Origin: Syntrophorhabdaceae bacterium PtaU1.Bin034
Lineage (GTDB): Bacteria; Desulfobacterota_G; Syntrophorhabdia; Syntrophorhabdales; WCHB1-27
DNA: 14,989 nucleotides
Direction: 5' to 3'
Assembly: GCA_002067405.1 (NCBI GenBank)
Contig: MVRP01000087.1
Location: 1-14,989 of the forward strand
Positions 1 to 10,614 of this stretch are shown in pieces. The notes under the pieces are model-generated. The model was given only the letters and a program-made list of their open reading frames with translations. It was not told the origin of the DNA and made no database searches. The translations under genes and the position numbers were made by a program. Each line of letters begins with the position of its first letter. Within the stretch, counting starts at the first letter, position 1.

Positions 1-1493
1 AGTTTATTCAGTGCGTTGATGTAAGCTTTTCCCGACGCAACGATCACGTCTGTATCAACCCCTTTCCCGATGACCGTCGATCCGTCTTCCTCCAGCTTGA
101 CAAAGACCTCGCCCTGCGCATCGGTGCCTCCCGTGATCGCATTGACGTAAAATTTGAGGAGAACGCTGTCCGTCTTGATAATCTTCTGAATTGATTTCAG
201 TGTGGCGTCTACTGGACCGTCGCCGAAACTTGCCTCCTGGAACACGTGGCCTTCGATCTCGATTTTGACCGTCGCGGTCGGTATGGCCATGTTCCCACAG
301 ACAACGCTCAGGTAAGCCAACCTGTATTTCTCGGGCACGCGGACGACTTCATCCATGATGATCATTTCGATGTCTTCATCGTAAACGTCCTTCTTCATAT
401 CCGCCAGTGCTTTAAACCTCTTGAAGGCGAGGTTGAGTTCCTTGTCGCTCAGGGAATAGCCAAGCGTCTCGATCCTGTCGCGGAATGCGTGTCTTCCCGA
501 ATGCTTTCCCAAAATGAGAGAGCTCTTCGGTATTCCAACCGACTCAGGCGTCATTATCTCGTATGTTGATTTTGCCTTGAGCAATCCATCCTGATGGATG
601 CCCGATTCATGGGCAAAGGCGTTTGTCCCGACAATCGCCTTGTTCGGCTGCACGGGCGCACCGGTAATAGAAGTGATGAGCCTGCTCGACGGGTATATCT
701 TCTCGCTTACAATCTGGGTGTCCGCGGAAAAGATATCCCTTCTTGTCCGAAGGATCATGACGATCTCTTCCATTGCCGCATTACCCGAACGTTCTCCTAT
801 GCCGTTGATCGTGCATTCCACCTGGCGGGCGCCGGCCTTCACCGCAGCAATAGAGTTGGCGACGGCCAGGCCGAGATCGTTATGACAGTGGACACTGACA
901 ACGGCCCGGGAAATATTCGATACATGATCCATGATGTAGCGGATCAACGCACCGAACTCATCCGGGACCGAATAGCCGACCGTGTCCGGCACGTTTATGG
1001 TAGTCGCTCCTGCATCGATCGCCACCTCAAAGACACGGCAAAGGTAGTCCCAATCGCTTCTCGTTGCATCCATCGCCGAGAACTCAACGTTGTCCGTGTA
1101 GCTTCTTGCCCTCTTCACCGATTGCTCGGCGATCTCCAAAACTTCATCCCTGTTTTTCCTAAGCTGGTACTGCAGATGGATATCCGACGTGGAGATGAAG
1201 GTATGGATGCGTGGTTTCACTGCGTTCTTAACGGCTTCCCACGCCCGGTCGATATCTTCGAAATTGGCCCTGGCAAGACCCGCGACCTGGCTCTTTCTCA
1301 CGACCTCGGCGATCTGCCTGACCGATTCAAAGTCGCCTTCGGAGGCAATGGGAAAGCCGGCTTCGATGACGTCAACGCCAAGCGCCTCAAGCTGCTTTGC
1401 AACCCGAAGCTTCTCCTGGGCGTTCATCGTGTTGCCGGGCGACTGTTCACCATCCCTTAACGTGGTGTCGAATATAAAAACATGCTCCTTCAT
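1..1493 (-). CDS. leuA: 2-isopropylmalate synthase, 3' end cut by window edge
   Basis: This enzyme condenses acetyl-CoA with 2-oxoisovalerate to 2-isopropylmalate, the first committed step of leucine synthesis in the cytoplasm. I translated 497 residues by hand; the usual length is about 510-520, so only a short C-terminal piece is missing. The HMGL-like TIM barrel opens with FDTTLRDGEQSPG (residues 8-20). Metal ligands expected for the family are present: Asp9, His202 and His204 in HCHND, and Asn238 in GERSGN. The HESGIHQDG motif lies at 295-303. After about residue 390 the sequence matches the LeuA allosteric dimer domain (ITGGTDAQGEV near 453), which fits leucine feedback inhibition. The GEQSPG motif and GERSGN favour LeuA over citramalate or homocitrate synthase, though paralogues are close. 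The ATG at 1493-1491 has GAGGGG five bases upstream, inside the last codons of lpxK, so translation is probably coupled. Confidence 0.93.
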   Translation of the reverse strand, partial: MKEHVFIFDTTLRDGEQSPGNTMNAQEKLRVAKQLEALGVDVIEAGFPIASEGDFESVRQIAEVVRKSQVAGLARANFEDIDRAWEAVKNAVKPRIHTFISTSDIHLQYQLRKNRDEVLEIAEQSVKRARSYTDNVEFSAMDATRSDWDYLCRVFEVAIDAGATTINVPDTVGYSVPDEFGALIRYIMDHVSNISRAVVSVHCHNDLGLAVANSIAAVKAGARQVECTINGIGERSGNAAMEEIVMILRTRRDIFSADTQIVSEKIYPSSRLITSITGAPVQPNKAIVGTNAFAHESGIHQDGLLKAKSTYEIMTPESVGIPKSSLILGKHSGRHAFRDRIETLGYSLSDKELNLAFKRFKALADMKKDVYDEDIEMIIMDEVVRVPEKYRLAYLSVVCGNMAIPTATVKIEIEGHVFQEASFGDGPVDATLKSIQKIIKTDSVLLKFYVNAITGGTDAQGEVFVKLEEDGSTVIGKGVDTDVIVASGKAYINALNK

Positions 1494-1494
1494 C

Positions 1495-2535
1495 TTATCC
1501 CCTCGTCTTGTTTAGCGCTATTTCGATAAAGGCCTCTTCATTGTCGATCTCAGCTTCTATGAGAAGGCAGAACATCTTATCGCCTACTTCCATCCGGTCG
1601 AGCTTTACTGCGTCCTTTTCGGTAGTCACTATCATTTCTGCATCCGCAAAAGACCGCAGGTAAGCGACGTCATTTGCGGAGTAGCGGTAGTGATCGGGAA
1701 ATTCCACCGTTCTCACCACATCAGCGCCCATGTCTCTCAGGAGATTGAAGAAAGAGCGGTTATCCCCAAGGCCGGAAAAAGCAGCCACTCTTTTTCTCCT
1801 GATCGAGTTATGATCGCTCACCTTGCCGTCGTTCAGCCTCTTGAGACAGAGAGGCCGATACCTGACGCGAAAGGTGGGTATACCGGTCGTCACCGTTCTC
1901 ATGCGTGCATCAAGCTCGCCTTTGTTGACCAATATTATATCGGCTCTCCTTATCATTTCAAGCGGCTCCCGTAAAAAACCGAGAGGAAACACGTGCCTTG
2001 ATTCCTCTGGTTCAGAGCCGTTCAGGATCACCATATCCAGATCCTTATGAACATTCCGGACCTGGTAACCATCATCAAAAACGGCCATGTCTATGCCGAA
2101 CTCCCTGATTCCTTTCTCTATCGCTTCCCTTCTTTTGCTTCCCACTATTACAGGCACGCTCACCCTGCGGGATAGCATGACTGCCTCGTCTCCCGCACTT
2201 TCAGCGGTGTCGCTGTTCGGGTCGACCGCAAACGCCCCCTTCCTCTTTCTTCTGTAACCGCGCAGGACAATGGCAGGTCGGAACCCCCTTTGTTTTAGAA
2301 TACCTGAAAGTCTCTCGACCACGACTGTTTTACCAGTCCCCCCCATCGACAGATTTCCAACACTGACAACCGGGATGGGGGCGCGCCACACCGACAGGAG
2401 CCCCGTCGCATACAGGGCGCGTCTTATCACCAATGCAAACCGATAGACCGCGGATAGGATGAAAAGTGGAAGAAAAAGGCATGCCCGAAGTAATGGCGCT
2501 TCGCCTCTCCATACCCTTACCATCAAGCTTCCCAT
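1495..2535 (-). CDS. lpxK: Tetraacyldisaccharide 4'-kinase (lipid A kinase)
   Basis: LpxK phosphorylates the 4' position of tetraacyldisaccharide-1-phosphate to give lipid IVA, working at the inner face of the inner membrane. The protein is 346 residues from the chosen start, normal for the family. It begins MGSLMVRVWRGEAPLL, has a hydrophobic N-terminal helix (about 20-45), then WRAPIPVVSVGNLSMGGTGK with the P-loop at 60-70. The family motif DDGYQ is at 154-158 and TTEKDAVKL lies in the C-terminal part. The reading frame stays open upstream to a TTG at 2751, which would add 72 residues. I chose the ATG at 2535-2533 because homologues start here and because AGAGAGG sits six bases upstream. 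The stop codon is one base from leuA. A separate candidate promoter lies upstream, so lpxK-leuA is probably its own transcription unit after the hppA terminator. Confidence 0.92.
   Translation of the reverse strand: MGSLMVRVWRGEAPLLRACLFLPLFILSAVYRFALVIRRALYATGLLSVWRAPIPVVSVGNLSMGGTGKTVVVERLSGILKQRGFRPAIVLRGYRRKRKGAFAVDPNSDTAESAGDEAVMLSRRVSVPVIVGSKRREAIEKGIREFGIDMAVFDDGYQVRNVHKDLDMVILNGSEPEESRHVFPLGFLREPLEMIRRADIILVNKGELDARMRTVTTGIPTFRVRYRPLCLKRLNDGKVSDHNSIRRKRVAAFSGLGDNRSFFNLLRDMGADVVRTVEFPDHYRYSANDVAYLRSFADAEMIVTTEKDAVKLDRMEVGDKMFCLLIEAEIDNEEAFIEIALNKTRG
1499..1504 (-). promoter_or_regulatory. Ribosome binding site of leuA inside the lpxK end
   Basis: GAGGGG on the minus strand lies five bases before the leuA ATG. 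It falls within the final Arg-Gly codons and stop region of lpxK, supporting translational coupling. Confidence 0.6.
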
Positions 2536-2541
2536 AAGTGG

Positions 2542-2548
2542 CCTCTCT
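2542..2548 (-). promoter_or_regulatory. Ribosome binding site deciding the lpxK start
   Basis: AGAGAGG on the minus strand is six bases from the ATG at 2535. This favours that start over the in-frame TTG at 2751. Confidence 0.6.
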
Positions 2549-2780
2549 GCTACGGCACGGGCAGTTGCTTTTGCACGGTGTTCGCTCCACTTCGATGAAA
2601 CTGCGGGGACCGGAGATATGATGAGTAGATCCGTCGTGCGCAAGACACAAAAGGCCGAAACTCGGTGCGCACGATCTCGAATCCTACCATCGGCAATGAC
2701 AAAGACGCGTCCGCTTTTTTGGAGCAGATAACCGAACCGTAGGCAAGGCAAAGCTGTTGGCCCGACAACCCAGTTTGATC

Positions 2781-2809
2781 AATTTATATCAAAACCGCAG
2801 TAAAGTCAA
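2781..2809 (-). promoter_or_regulatory. Candidate sigma-70-type promoter for lpxK-leuA
   Basis: On the minus strand TTGACT (2809-2804) is followed after 15 bases by TATAAA (2788-2783), or after 17 bases by TAAATT (2786-2781). Either reading gives a plausible -35/-10 pair just downstream of the hppA terminator. Transcription would start near 2775. Confidence 0.5.
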
Positions 2810-2882
2810 AGCGAAAGAAGGGAAAGCACCGAATGCGAAGGCGCTGCGATCTCGGATGGGACAGGGAGGTGGAAAACAATAA

Positions 2883-2914
2883 AAAAGTGCCCCGGACTCG
2901 GCCGGGGCACTTTT
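2883..2914 (-). terminator. Intrinsic terminator after hppA
   Basis: A 13-bp perfect inverted repeat has arms 2883-2895 and 2902-2914 and a 6-base loop. The arms contain GTGCCCCGG and CCGGGGCAC, flanked by an A-run on one side and a T-run on the other. On the minus strand the structure ends in six T and begins 20 bases after the hppA stop. The symmetry means it could also stop plus-strand transcription. Confidence 0.92.
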
Positions 2915-2934
2915 GGAAAGACAGAATCGCTTCG

Positions 2935-5382
2935 TTAGAGCTTCTGGTCGCCGATCCTCATCCCGTAGAAGGAACGATAGATGAAGACGAGGGCCACGAT
3001 AAAGAAGATTACGCCGATAACAGTTTTCATGCTCTGAGATTGCATGGTGACCGCAATTTCGGTGGCAAGAAGGCCGAAGAGCGTGGTGAACTTGATCACC
3101 GGGTTCATGGAAACCGAAGAGGTATCTTTGAACGGATCGCCAACCGTGTCGCCGACAACGGTAGCTTCGTGGAGCGGGGTACCCTTTTCCTTAAGATCCA
3201 CTTCAACAATCTTCTTGGCGTTGTCCCATGCACCACCCGCGTTTGCCATGAAAATAGCCTGGAACAAGCCGAAGAAGGCGATGGCTACCAGGTACCCGAT
3301 GAAGAAATACGGGTTGAAGAAGGCGAGGGAAAGCGCGAGGAAGAAGACGACGATGAAAATGTTAATCATACCCTTCTGTGCGTACTGGGTACAAATCTTC
3401 ACGACTTCCTTGCTGTCTTCGATGGATGCTTCCGCCTTATCAAGGTTGATGTTCTTCTTGATAAAAACGACTGCACGGTAAGCACCGGTGGTTACTGCCT
3501 GGGTAGCTGCTCCCGTGAACCAGTAAATGACCGCGCCGCCCATGAGAAGGCCAAGCACGATCTTGGGGTCGACCAGGCTGAGGTGGGATACGACATTTCC
3601 GTAGAGATTCTCGAGGAGAATGATGATACCGAAAACCATGGTCGTTGCACCGACGACAGCTGTTCCGATGAGCACCGGCTTGGCCGTTGCCTTGAAGGTA
3701 TTACCGGCACCATCGGCCTCTTCGAGATAATCTTTACCGTTGTCGAAATCCGGAGTAAAATCGAACTGACCTTTGATTTCTGCTGCAATGTTCGGAAGTG
3801 CCTCTATCCTTGAAAGCTCATAGACAGACTGTGCATTATCCGCAACCGGACCATAGCTATCAACAGCGATCGTCACAGGACCCATACCAAGGAAACCGAA
3901 GGCCACAAGGCCGAAGGCGAAGACGGGCGCTGCAAAGGTGAATTTTGCGGGCATGATGGCGACAACATCGGGATGCATGGACACGAGATACGAGATAAGC
4001 ATGAGAACAAGGATGGTGAGGCCTTCCCAGAAGGCCGAGAAGTTGCCTGCGACGAAGCCGGAAAGGATGTTCAAGGCTGCACCGCCATCTCGCGAGGCTG
4101 AGGTCACTTCCCGAACGTGGCGTGACTTTGTGCTGGTAAACACCTTGGTGAACTCCGGAATAAGAGCGCCTGCAATGGTGCCGCAACTGATAATAATGGC
4201 GAGTGCCCACCAGAGGCCGGGATACTGCTGACCTACTGATCCACCGCCGAGCAACATGTAGCTTGCCCAGAAGGTCACGATGATCGAGATTGCTGAGGTA
4301 ATCCAGACAAGATTGGTGAGAGGCTGTTCGAAGTCGAACTTCTTCTTGTTGCCGTATACCGATTTGGTGATGCCACTGTTGATGAAATAAGAGACTAGAG
4401 AAGTGAGGATCATAAGGATACGCATTGCAAAAATCCATATGATCAAGGTAGCGGACATTGCCGCATTTCCTGCCAGGGCCAGCGCGAGAAAAGTGATAAG
4501 TGCGACGCCGGTAACACCGTAAGTCTCGAAGCCGTCAGCTGTGGGTCCGACGCTATCGCCTGCATTGTCGCCCGTGCAGTCGGCGATAACACCGGGGTTT
4601 TTGGGGTCGTCTTCGGGAAGATGGAACACTATCTTCATGAGGTCGGACCCGATATCCGCGATTTTTGTGAAGATACCACCGGCGATCCTCAGTGCGCTCG
4701 CGCCGAGGGACTCACCGATTGCGAAACCGATAAAACTGGGACCTACGAGTTCCTTCGGAAGGAAAACGAGTATGCAGATCATGAAGAAAAGCTCGACGCT
4801 CACCAGGAGTAAACCGACGCTCATTCCCGAGGTGAGGGGAATATTCACGACCTCAACGGGTTTCCCCTTAAGAGAAGCAAAAGCGGTGCGTGAGTTTGCC
4901 CATGTATTGATTCTCATGCCGAACCATGCAACACCGTAGGAACCCAGAATGCCGAGAATCGAAGCGAACAGGATGATGATCATGTTGCCGACGGGTACAT
5001 GGGAGAGACCCATGAAGTAGTACACCATGCAGATGGCAATCAGGACCCAGAGAATGATGAGGAATTTTCCTTGCTGAGCAAGATAGGACTTGCACGTTTC
5101 CCAGATGATTGAGGAGACATCAAGCATCGCCTTGTGCGCGGGCATACCCTTTGTCTGCGTTGCCTGGGCTGCAGCAAAAATGAGTCCGATAACACAGACG
5201 ATGAGCCCGAAATACATAATCGAGAGCCCGCTAATACCGCCAAAAATGGGAAAAGACACCTGGGTGAGATCGGGTAGTACAATATCCGCCTCACTCGCAA
5301 ACGCGGCAGATGCGGCCACGAGGAACAGGAAGCCGAAACTGAAGATAACGGCTAGTGCTTTAGAGAACTTTGTGAACCCCAT
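2935..5382 (-). CDS. hppA: Membrane-bound proton-translocating pyrophosphatase, divergent type
   Basis: This integral membrane pump couples hydrolysis of PPi to proton export, or the reverse. The 815-residue form starts at the ATG at 5382-5380, which has a perfect AAGGAGG five bases upstream; a GTG 34 codons earlier lacks one. Residues 1-29 look like a signal sequence or extra N-terminal helix. Many hydrophobic helices follow. PPi and Mg ligands of the family are visible: Lys240, Asp243, Asp247, Glu257, GDNAGD (271-276), Asp515 in ADNA, Asn561, WDNAKK (719-724) and GDTVGDPFKD (744-753). Lys564 in GNTFKA is the residue that marks K+-independent pumps. The canonical D-x7-K-x-E motif is altered: Lys250 is one place early and the Glu position is Phe253. 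A longer linker (516-559) precedes GNTFKA. It has its own promoter and terminator. Proton rather than sodium transport is inferred from the subtype. Confidence 0.92.
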   Translation of the reverse strand: MGFTKFSKALAVIFSFGFLFLVAASAAFASEADIVLPDLTQVSFPIFGGISGLSIMYFGLIVCVIGLIFAAAQATQTKGMPAHKAMLDVSSIIWETCKSYLAQQGKFLIILWVLIAICMVYYFMGLSHVPVGNMIIILFASILGILGSYGVAWFGMRINTWANSRTAFASLKGKPVEVVNIPLTSGMSVGLLLVSVELFFMICILVFLPKELVGPSFIGFAIGESLGASALRIAGGIFTKIADIGSDLMKIVFHLPEDDPKNPGVIADCTGDNAGDSVGPTADGFETYGVTGVALITFLALALAGNAAMSATLIIWIFAMRILMILTSLVSYFINSGITKSVYGNKKKFDFEQPLTNLVWITSAISIIVTFWASYMLLGGGSVGQQYPGLWWALAIIISCGTIAGALIPEFTKVFTSTKSRHVREVTSASRDGGAALNILSGFVAGNFSAFWEGLTILVLMLISYLVSMHPDVVAIMPAKFTFAAPVFAFGLVAFGFLGMGPVTIAVDSYGPVADNAQSVYELSRIEALPNIAAEIKGQFDFTPDFDNGKDYLEEADGAGNTFKATAKPVLIGTAVVGATTMVFGIIILLENLYGNVVSHLSLVDPKIVLGLLMGGAVIYWFTGAATQAVTTGAYRAVVFIKKNINLDKAEASIEDSKEVVKICTQYAQKGMINIFIVVFFLALSLAFFNPYFFIGYLVAIAFFGLFQAIFMANAGGAWDNAKKIVEVDLKEKGTPLHEATVVGDTVGDPFKDTSSVSMNPVIKFTTLFGLLATEIAVTMQSQSMKTVIGVIFFIVALVFIYRSFYGMRIGDQKL

Positions 5383-5387
5383 TATAA

Positions 5388-5394
5388 CCTCCTT
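5388..5394 (-). promoter_or_regulatory. Strong ribosome binding site deciding the hppA start
   Basis: AAGGAGG on the minus strand sits five bases before the ATG at 5382. It settles the start against the upstream in-frame GTG at 5484. Confidence 0.85.
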
Positions 5395-5493
5395 ACAAAT
5401 TTTTAACACGAATATTTGACACATGGCGTCTATGGTAAGAATCCTCCGTGGTGCGGTGATTCCGGACATAATTAAATAATTCACGAGCCCATT

Positions 5494-5523
5494 AATCTAA
5501 CTACTACGCGCAAGATATGTCAA
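5494..5523 (-). promoter_or_regulatory. Candidate promoter for hppA
   Basis: On the minus strand a perfect TTGACA (5523-5518) is followed after 18 bases by TAGATT (5499-5494), which matches four of six -10 positions. The predicted start near 5487 gives an untranslated leader of about 105 nt, in which I see no recognisable riboswitch. Confidence 0.6.
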
Positions 5524-5643
5524 CCATTTTCTGATATCACACATTTAACAAACAGAAGGTGAGAAGGATTCTGGAGTGCATGTAATTAAGCACGGTAAGA
5601 AGGGCCAAACGTAGCGGAGTACTGAGGCAGAATGCTGGTTACG

Positions 5644-5670
5644 GAGAAAAATGCCCGGAGCCTTTTTCTC
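5644..5670 (-). terminator. Possible terminator-like hairpin, A/T-rich arms
   Basis: GAGAAAAA (5644-5651) pairs with TTTTTCTC (5663-5670) around an 11-base centre that contains a short GC/GC pairing. On either strand it reads as an A-run, a small GC core and a T-run. It is a weak candidate for backup termination of the atp operon. Confidence 0.35.
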
Positions 5671-5708
5671 GTGGAGGAAAGATTCGATTGAACTCTGATA
5701 CTCAAAGA

Positions 5709-5740
5709 GCGAGACGCCAAGCTTGCTGAAGGCGTCTCGC
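5709..5740 (-). terminator. Hairpin downstream of atpC, possible atp operon terminator
   Basis: A perfect 10-bp GC-rich inverted repeat (GCGAGACGCC, 5709-5718; GGCGTCTCGC, 5731-5740) with a 12-base loop lies about 100 bases beyond the atpC stop. On the minus strand it is followed only by a weak T-poor tail (TCTTTGAG). It could act as a terminator or as a stabilising 3' hairpin. Confidence 0.5.
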
Positions 5741-5840
5741 CCGACTTTTACGTGGAGAAAATCCTATGCCTTATCGAAGGACTATCATGTCCAATTTTTA
5801 TCCCAGACAGGCGCCAGTAAATCCTCTTCCGTCGTGAAAA

Positions 5841-8549
<2,709 letters not shown>

Positions 8550-8559
8550 GATCAGCCTG

Positions 8560-10068
8560 CTAGTAGGTAAATTTGTCTTTAAACTGGGTCAGGGCCTGGT
8601 TAAGTTTTGCCTCGGTGCCCGCATCTATCTGTTTCGCGTCCCGTATAGCCGCAAGTATGTCTCCATGCTCCTTCTCCATGTATGCCAGCAATTGCTGCTC
8701 ATACTTGGGAATAGCCGCTTCGGGATAGCCGTCGGCATAGCCGTTCGTACCTGCGTAGAATATTACGACCTGCTTTTCTACGGGGTAGGGTGTGTAGAGA
8801 CCCTGCTTCAAGAACTCCTGCAGCCTGGATCCTCTGGAAAGTAGCGCCTGTGTGGATTTGTCCAGGTCACTTCCGAATTTCGCAAAGGCAGCCATTTCGC
8901 GGAATTGAGCGAGGTCGATGCGAAGACGGGCTGCAACCTGTTTCATGCCCTTGGTCTGAGCGTTGCCGCCGACGCGTGATACCGAAAGGCCAACGTTGAC
9001 GGCGGGTCTGATGCCGGAATAAAAGAGCTCCGGTTCAAGATAGATCTGGCCGTCTGTGATGGAAATAACGTTAGTAGGAATGTATGCCGAAACGTCGCCG
9101 GCCTGAGTCTCGATAATAGGAAGGGCCGTGAGGGTTCCACCGCCGTGGGCATCATCCCATTTTGCCGAACGTTCAAGCAAACGGGAGTGCAAATAGAAAA
9201 TGTCGCCCGGGTAGGCTTCACGGGCAGGAGGCCTTCTGAGAAGCAGGGAAAGCTGCCTGTACGCAACTGCGTGCTTGGACAAATCGTCATAGGCGATCAT
9301 CGCGTGTCTTCCGGTATCGCGGAAGTACTCGCCCATAGCCGTACCGGAGAAGGGCGCCAGATACTGGAGCGGAGCGGTGTCACTGGCGGTGGCCGCAACA
9401 ACGGTCGTATATTCCATTGCGCCATAGGCGGTGAGCACGTCAACCATACGCGCGACGGATGATCTCTTCTGACCTATAGCCACATAGATGCAGAAAACAT
9501 CTTTGCCTTTCTGATTGAGTATGGTGTCGATAACAATGGCGGTCTTGCCCGTGCCTCTGTCACCGATGATAAGCTCTCGCTGCCCTCTACCGATAGGGAT
9601 CATGGCATCGATGGCCTTAATGCCTGTCTGCAACGGCTCCTTCACCGGCTGCCTCACGACGACGCCCGGTGCCCTCTGCTCGACGTTCCTGTACTCTGCA
9701 GCCTCAATAGGGCCCTTGCCGTCAAGGGGATTGCCGAGGGCATCAACCACTCGGCCTATCAGGCCCTCACCAACCGGGACCTGCGCGATCCTGTTGGTTC
9801 TCTTGACGATGTCGCCTTCGCGGATCTCGTTTTGCTCGCCGAAAATGACCGCCCCGATATTGTCTTCCTCAAGGTTGAGGACCATGCCGGTGATGCCGTG
9901 GGGGAGCTCGATCAGTTCACCGAGAAGGGCGTTTTCGAGTCCGTAGATCCTTGCGATACCGTCTCCAATGGAGATAACCGTTCCCGTTTCCTGGAGGTCG
10001 ATCTCCCTTTCAAAGCCCGATATCTTCTGTTCTATGATCCTGCTTATTTCATCTGCCTTGACTGCCAT
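8560..10068 (-). CDS. atpA: F1Fo ATP synthase subunit alpha
   Basis: Alpha forms the non-catalytic nucleotide sites of F1 and supplies the arginine finger to beta. The product has 502 residues, typical length. The N-terminal helix ([16 protein letters not shown]) binds delta at the top of the stator. The beta-barrel and the P-loop GDRGTGKT (169-176) follow. The arginine-finger region reads [23 protein letters not shown] lies six bases before the ATG at 10068 and is built from the last codons of atpH (Met-Lys-Glu-stop), with only three bases between the genes. Confidence 0.98.
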   Translation of the reverse strand: MAVKADEISRIIEQKISGFEREIDLQETGTVISIGDGIARIYGLENALLGELIELPHGITGMVLNLEEDNIGAVIFGEQNEIREGDIVKRTNRIAQVPVGEGLIGRVVDALGNPLDGKGPIEAAEYRNVEQRAPGVVVRQPVKEPLQTGIKAIDAMIPIGRGQRELIIGDRGTGKTAIVIDTILNQKGKDVFCIYVAIGQKRSSVARMVDVLTAYGAMEYTTVVAATASDTAPLQYLAPFSGTAMGEYFRDTGRHAMIAYDDLSKHAVAYRQLSLLLRRPPAREAYPGDIFYLHSRLLERSAKWDDAHGGGTLTALPIIETQAGDVSAYIPTNVISITDGQIYLEPELFYSGIRPAVNVGLSVSRVGGNAQTKGMKQVAARLRIDLAQFREMAAFAKFGSDLDKSTQALLSRGSRLQEFLKQGLYTPYPVEKQVVIFYAGTNGYADGYPEAAIPKYEQQLLAYMEKEHGDILAAIRDAKQIDAGTEAKLNQALTQFKDKFTY

Positions 10069-10071
10069 GAT

Positions 10072-10614
10072 CTACTCCTTCATCATGCTTTCATTCAGTA
10101 ATTCTAGCTGTCTCTTGACACTACCGTCGATCCTTATTCCTCCGACCGCCACCTTTATACCGCCGATGAGACTCTTGTCTTCCTTGATCTCGAGGAGCAC
10201 CCTCTTGTTGAGCCTTTCGCCGAGCGCTTTCTCGATCTGGGCTTTCGTCGCATCGGACACGGGATATGCGGAGAATCCCAATCCCTTCACCATTCCTTCC
10301 TTGTCGTTGACTAATCCCTCGTATGCGTCCCGTATGGACGGCAAATAGTTCATCCTGTTTTTTTCAAGGAGGAGGTTGAGCAGCGCGGCTACGGCGGGGG
10401 AGGACCCGAGAACTTTGGTGAGGTCGGCGAGAATTTCCTTTCTCTTGTCCATTTCGAGAAGAGGAAGTATGAGAGCGCGGTACATCCTGGGTTCGCTCTC
10501 CGTAATTGAAACAACCTCTTCTAACTGCTGCCGGTAGTCCTTGTACTTTCCGTCCTTTTCTCCAGCGGCAAACAAACCCTTTGCATACCTACGTGCAATC
10601 GACTGGCTAATCAA
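10072..10614 (-). CDS. atpH: F1Fo ATP synthase subunit delta
   Basis: Delta joins the peripheral b/b' stalk to the top of F1. The 180-residue product has the family N-terminus (ISQSIARRYAKGLF) forming the helical domain that grips alpha. The conserved C-terminal part includes LLEIKEDKSLIGGIKVAVGG and the closing strand RIDGSVKRQLELL. The start is a TTG at 10614 that overlaps the atpF stop as TTGA. A full AAGGAG at 10626-10621, six bases upstream, strongly supports this non-ATG start. Its rarer start codon may lower expression, in line with one delta per complex. Confidence 0.95.
   Translation of the reverse strand: MISQSIARRYAKGLFAAGEKDGKYKDYRQQLEEVVSITESEPRMYRALILPLLEMDKRKEILADLTKVLGSSPAVAALLNLLLEKNRMNYLPSIRDAYEGLVNDKEGMVKGLGFSAYPVSDATKAQIEKALGERLNKRVLLEIKEDKSLIGGIKVAVGGIRIDGSVKRQLELLNESMMKE

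Larger units (their letters stand above)
2536..2934 (-). other. 399-bp gene-free gap between hppA and lpxK
   Basis: In minus-strand order the gap holds the hppA terminator (2914-2883), about 70 bases with nothing recognisable, a candidate promoter (2809-2781), and a leader of roughly 240 nt before the lpxK ATG. The leader is open in the lpxK frame from a TTG at 2751 and in a second frame from a TTG at 2768, but neither has an ATG or GTG start. I do not call a gene here. Confidence 0.7.
5383..5840. other. 458-bp gene-free gap between atpC and hppA
   Basis: The gap contains two inverted repeats (5709-5740 and 5644-5670), either of which may end the atp transcript, then the hppA promoter (5523-5494) and leader. 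I see no credible small gene, tRNA or parS-like site. The stretch around 5750-5840 and 5525-5640 holds nothing I recognise. Confidence 0.6.

Noticed and set aside
243..248. CACGTG core, as in parS, also present at 1990-1995
   Set aside because: Flanking bases do not match the parS consensus with TGTTTC/GAAACA arms, and both lie inside coding sequence. I found no credible parS in the window.
594..1460. 288-codon open frame on the plus strand opposite leuA
   Set aside because: It is the complement of a well-conserved leuA, with no ribosome site and no known motif.
2833..3813. 326-codon open frame on the plus strand opposite hppA
   Set aside because: It is a highly charged antisense shadow of the pyrophosphatase that also runs across the hppA terminator; no family features are seen.
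5383..5484. GTG-initiated 34-codon extension of hppA
   Set aside because: The predicted transcript starts about three bases upstream of this GTG, it has no ribosome site, and the ATG at 5382 has a perfect one.
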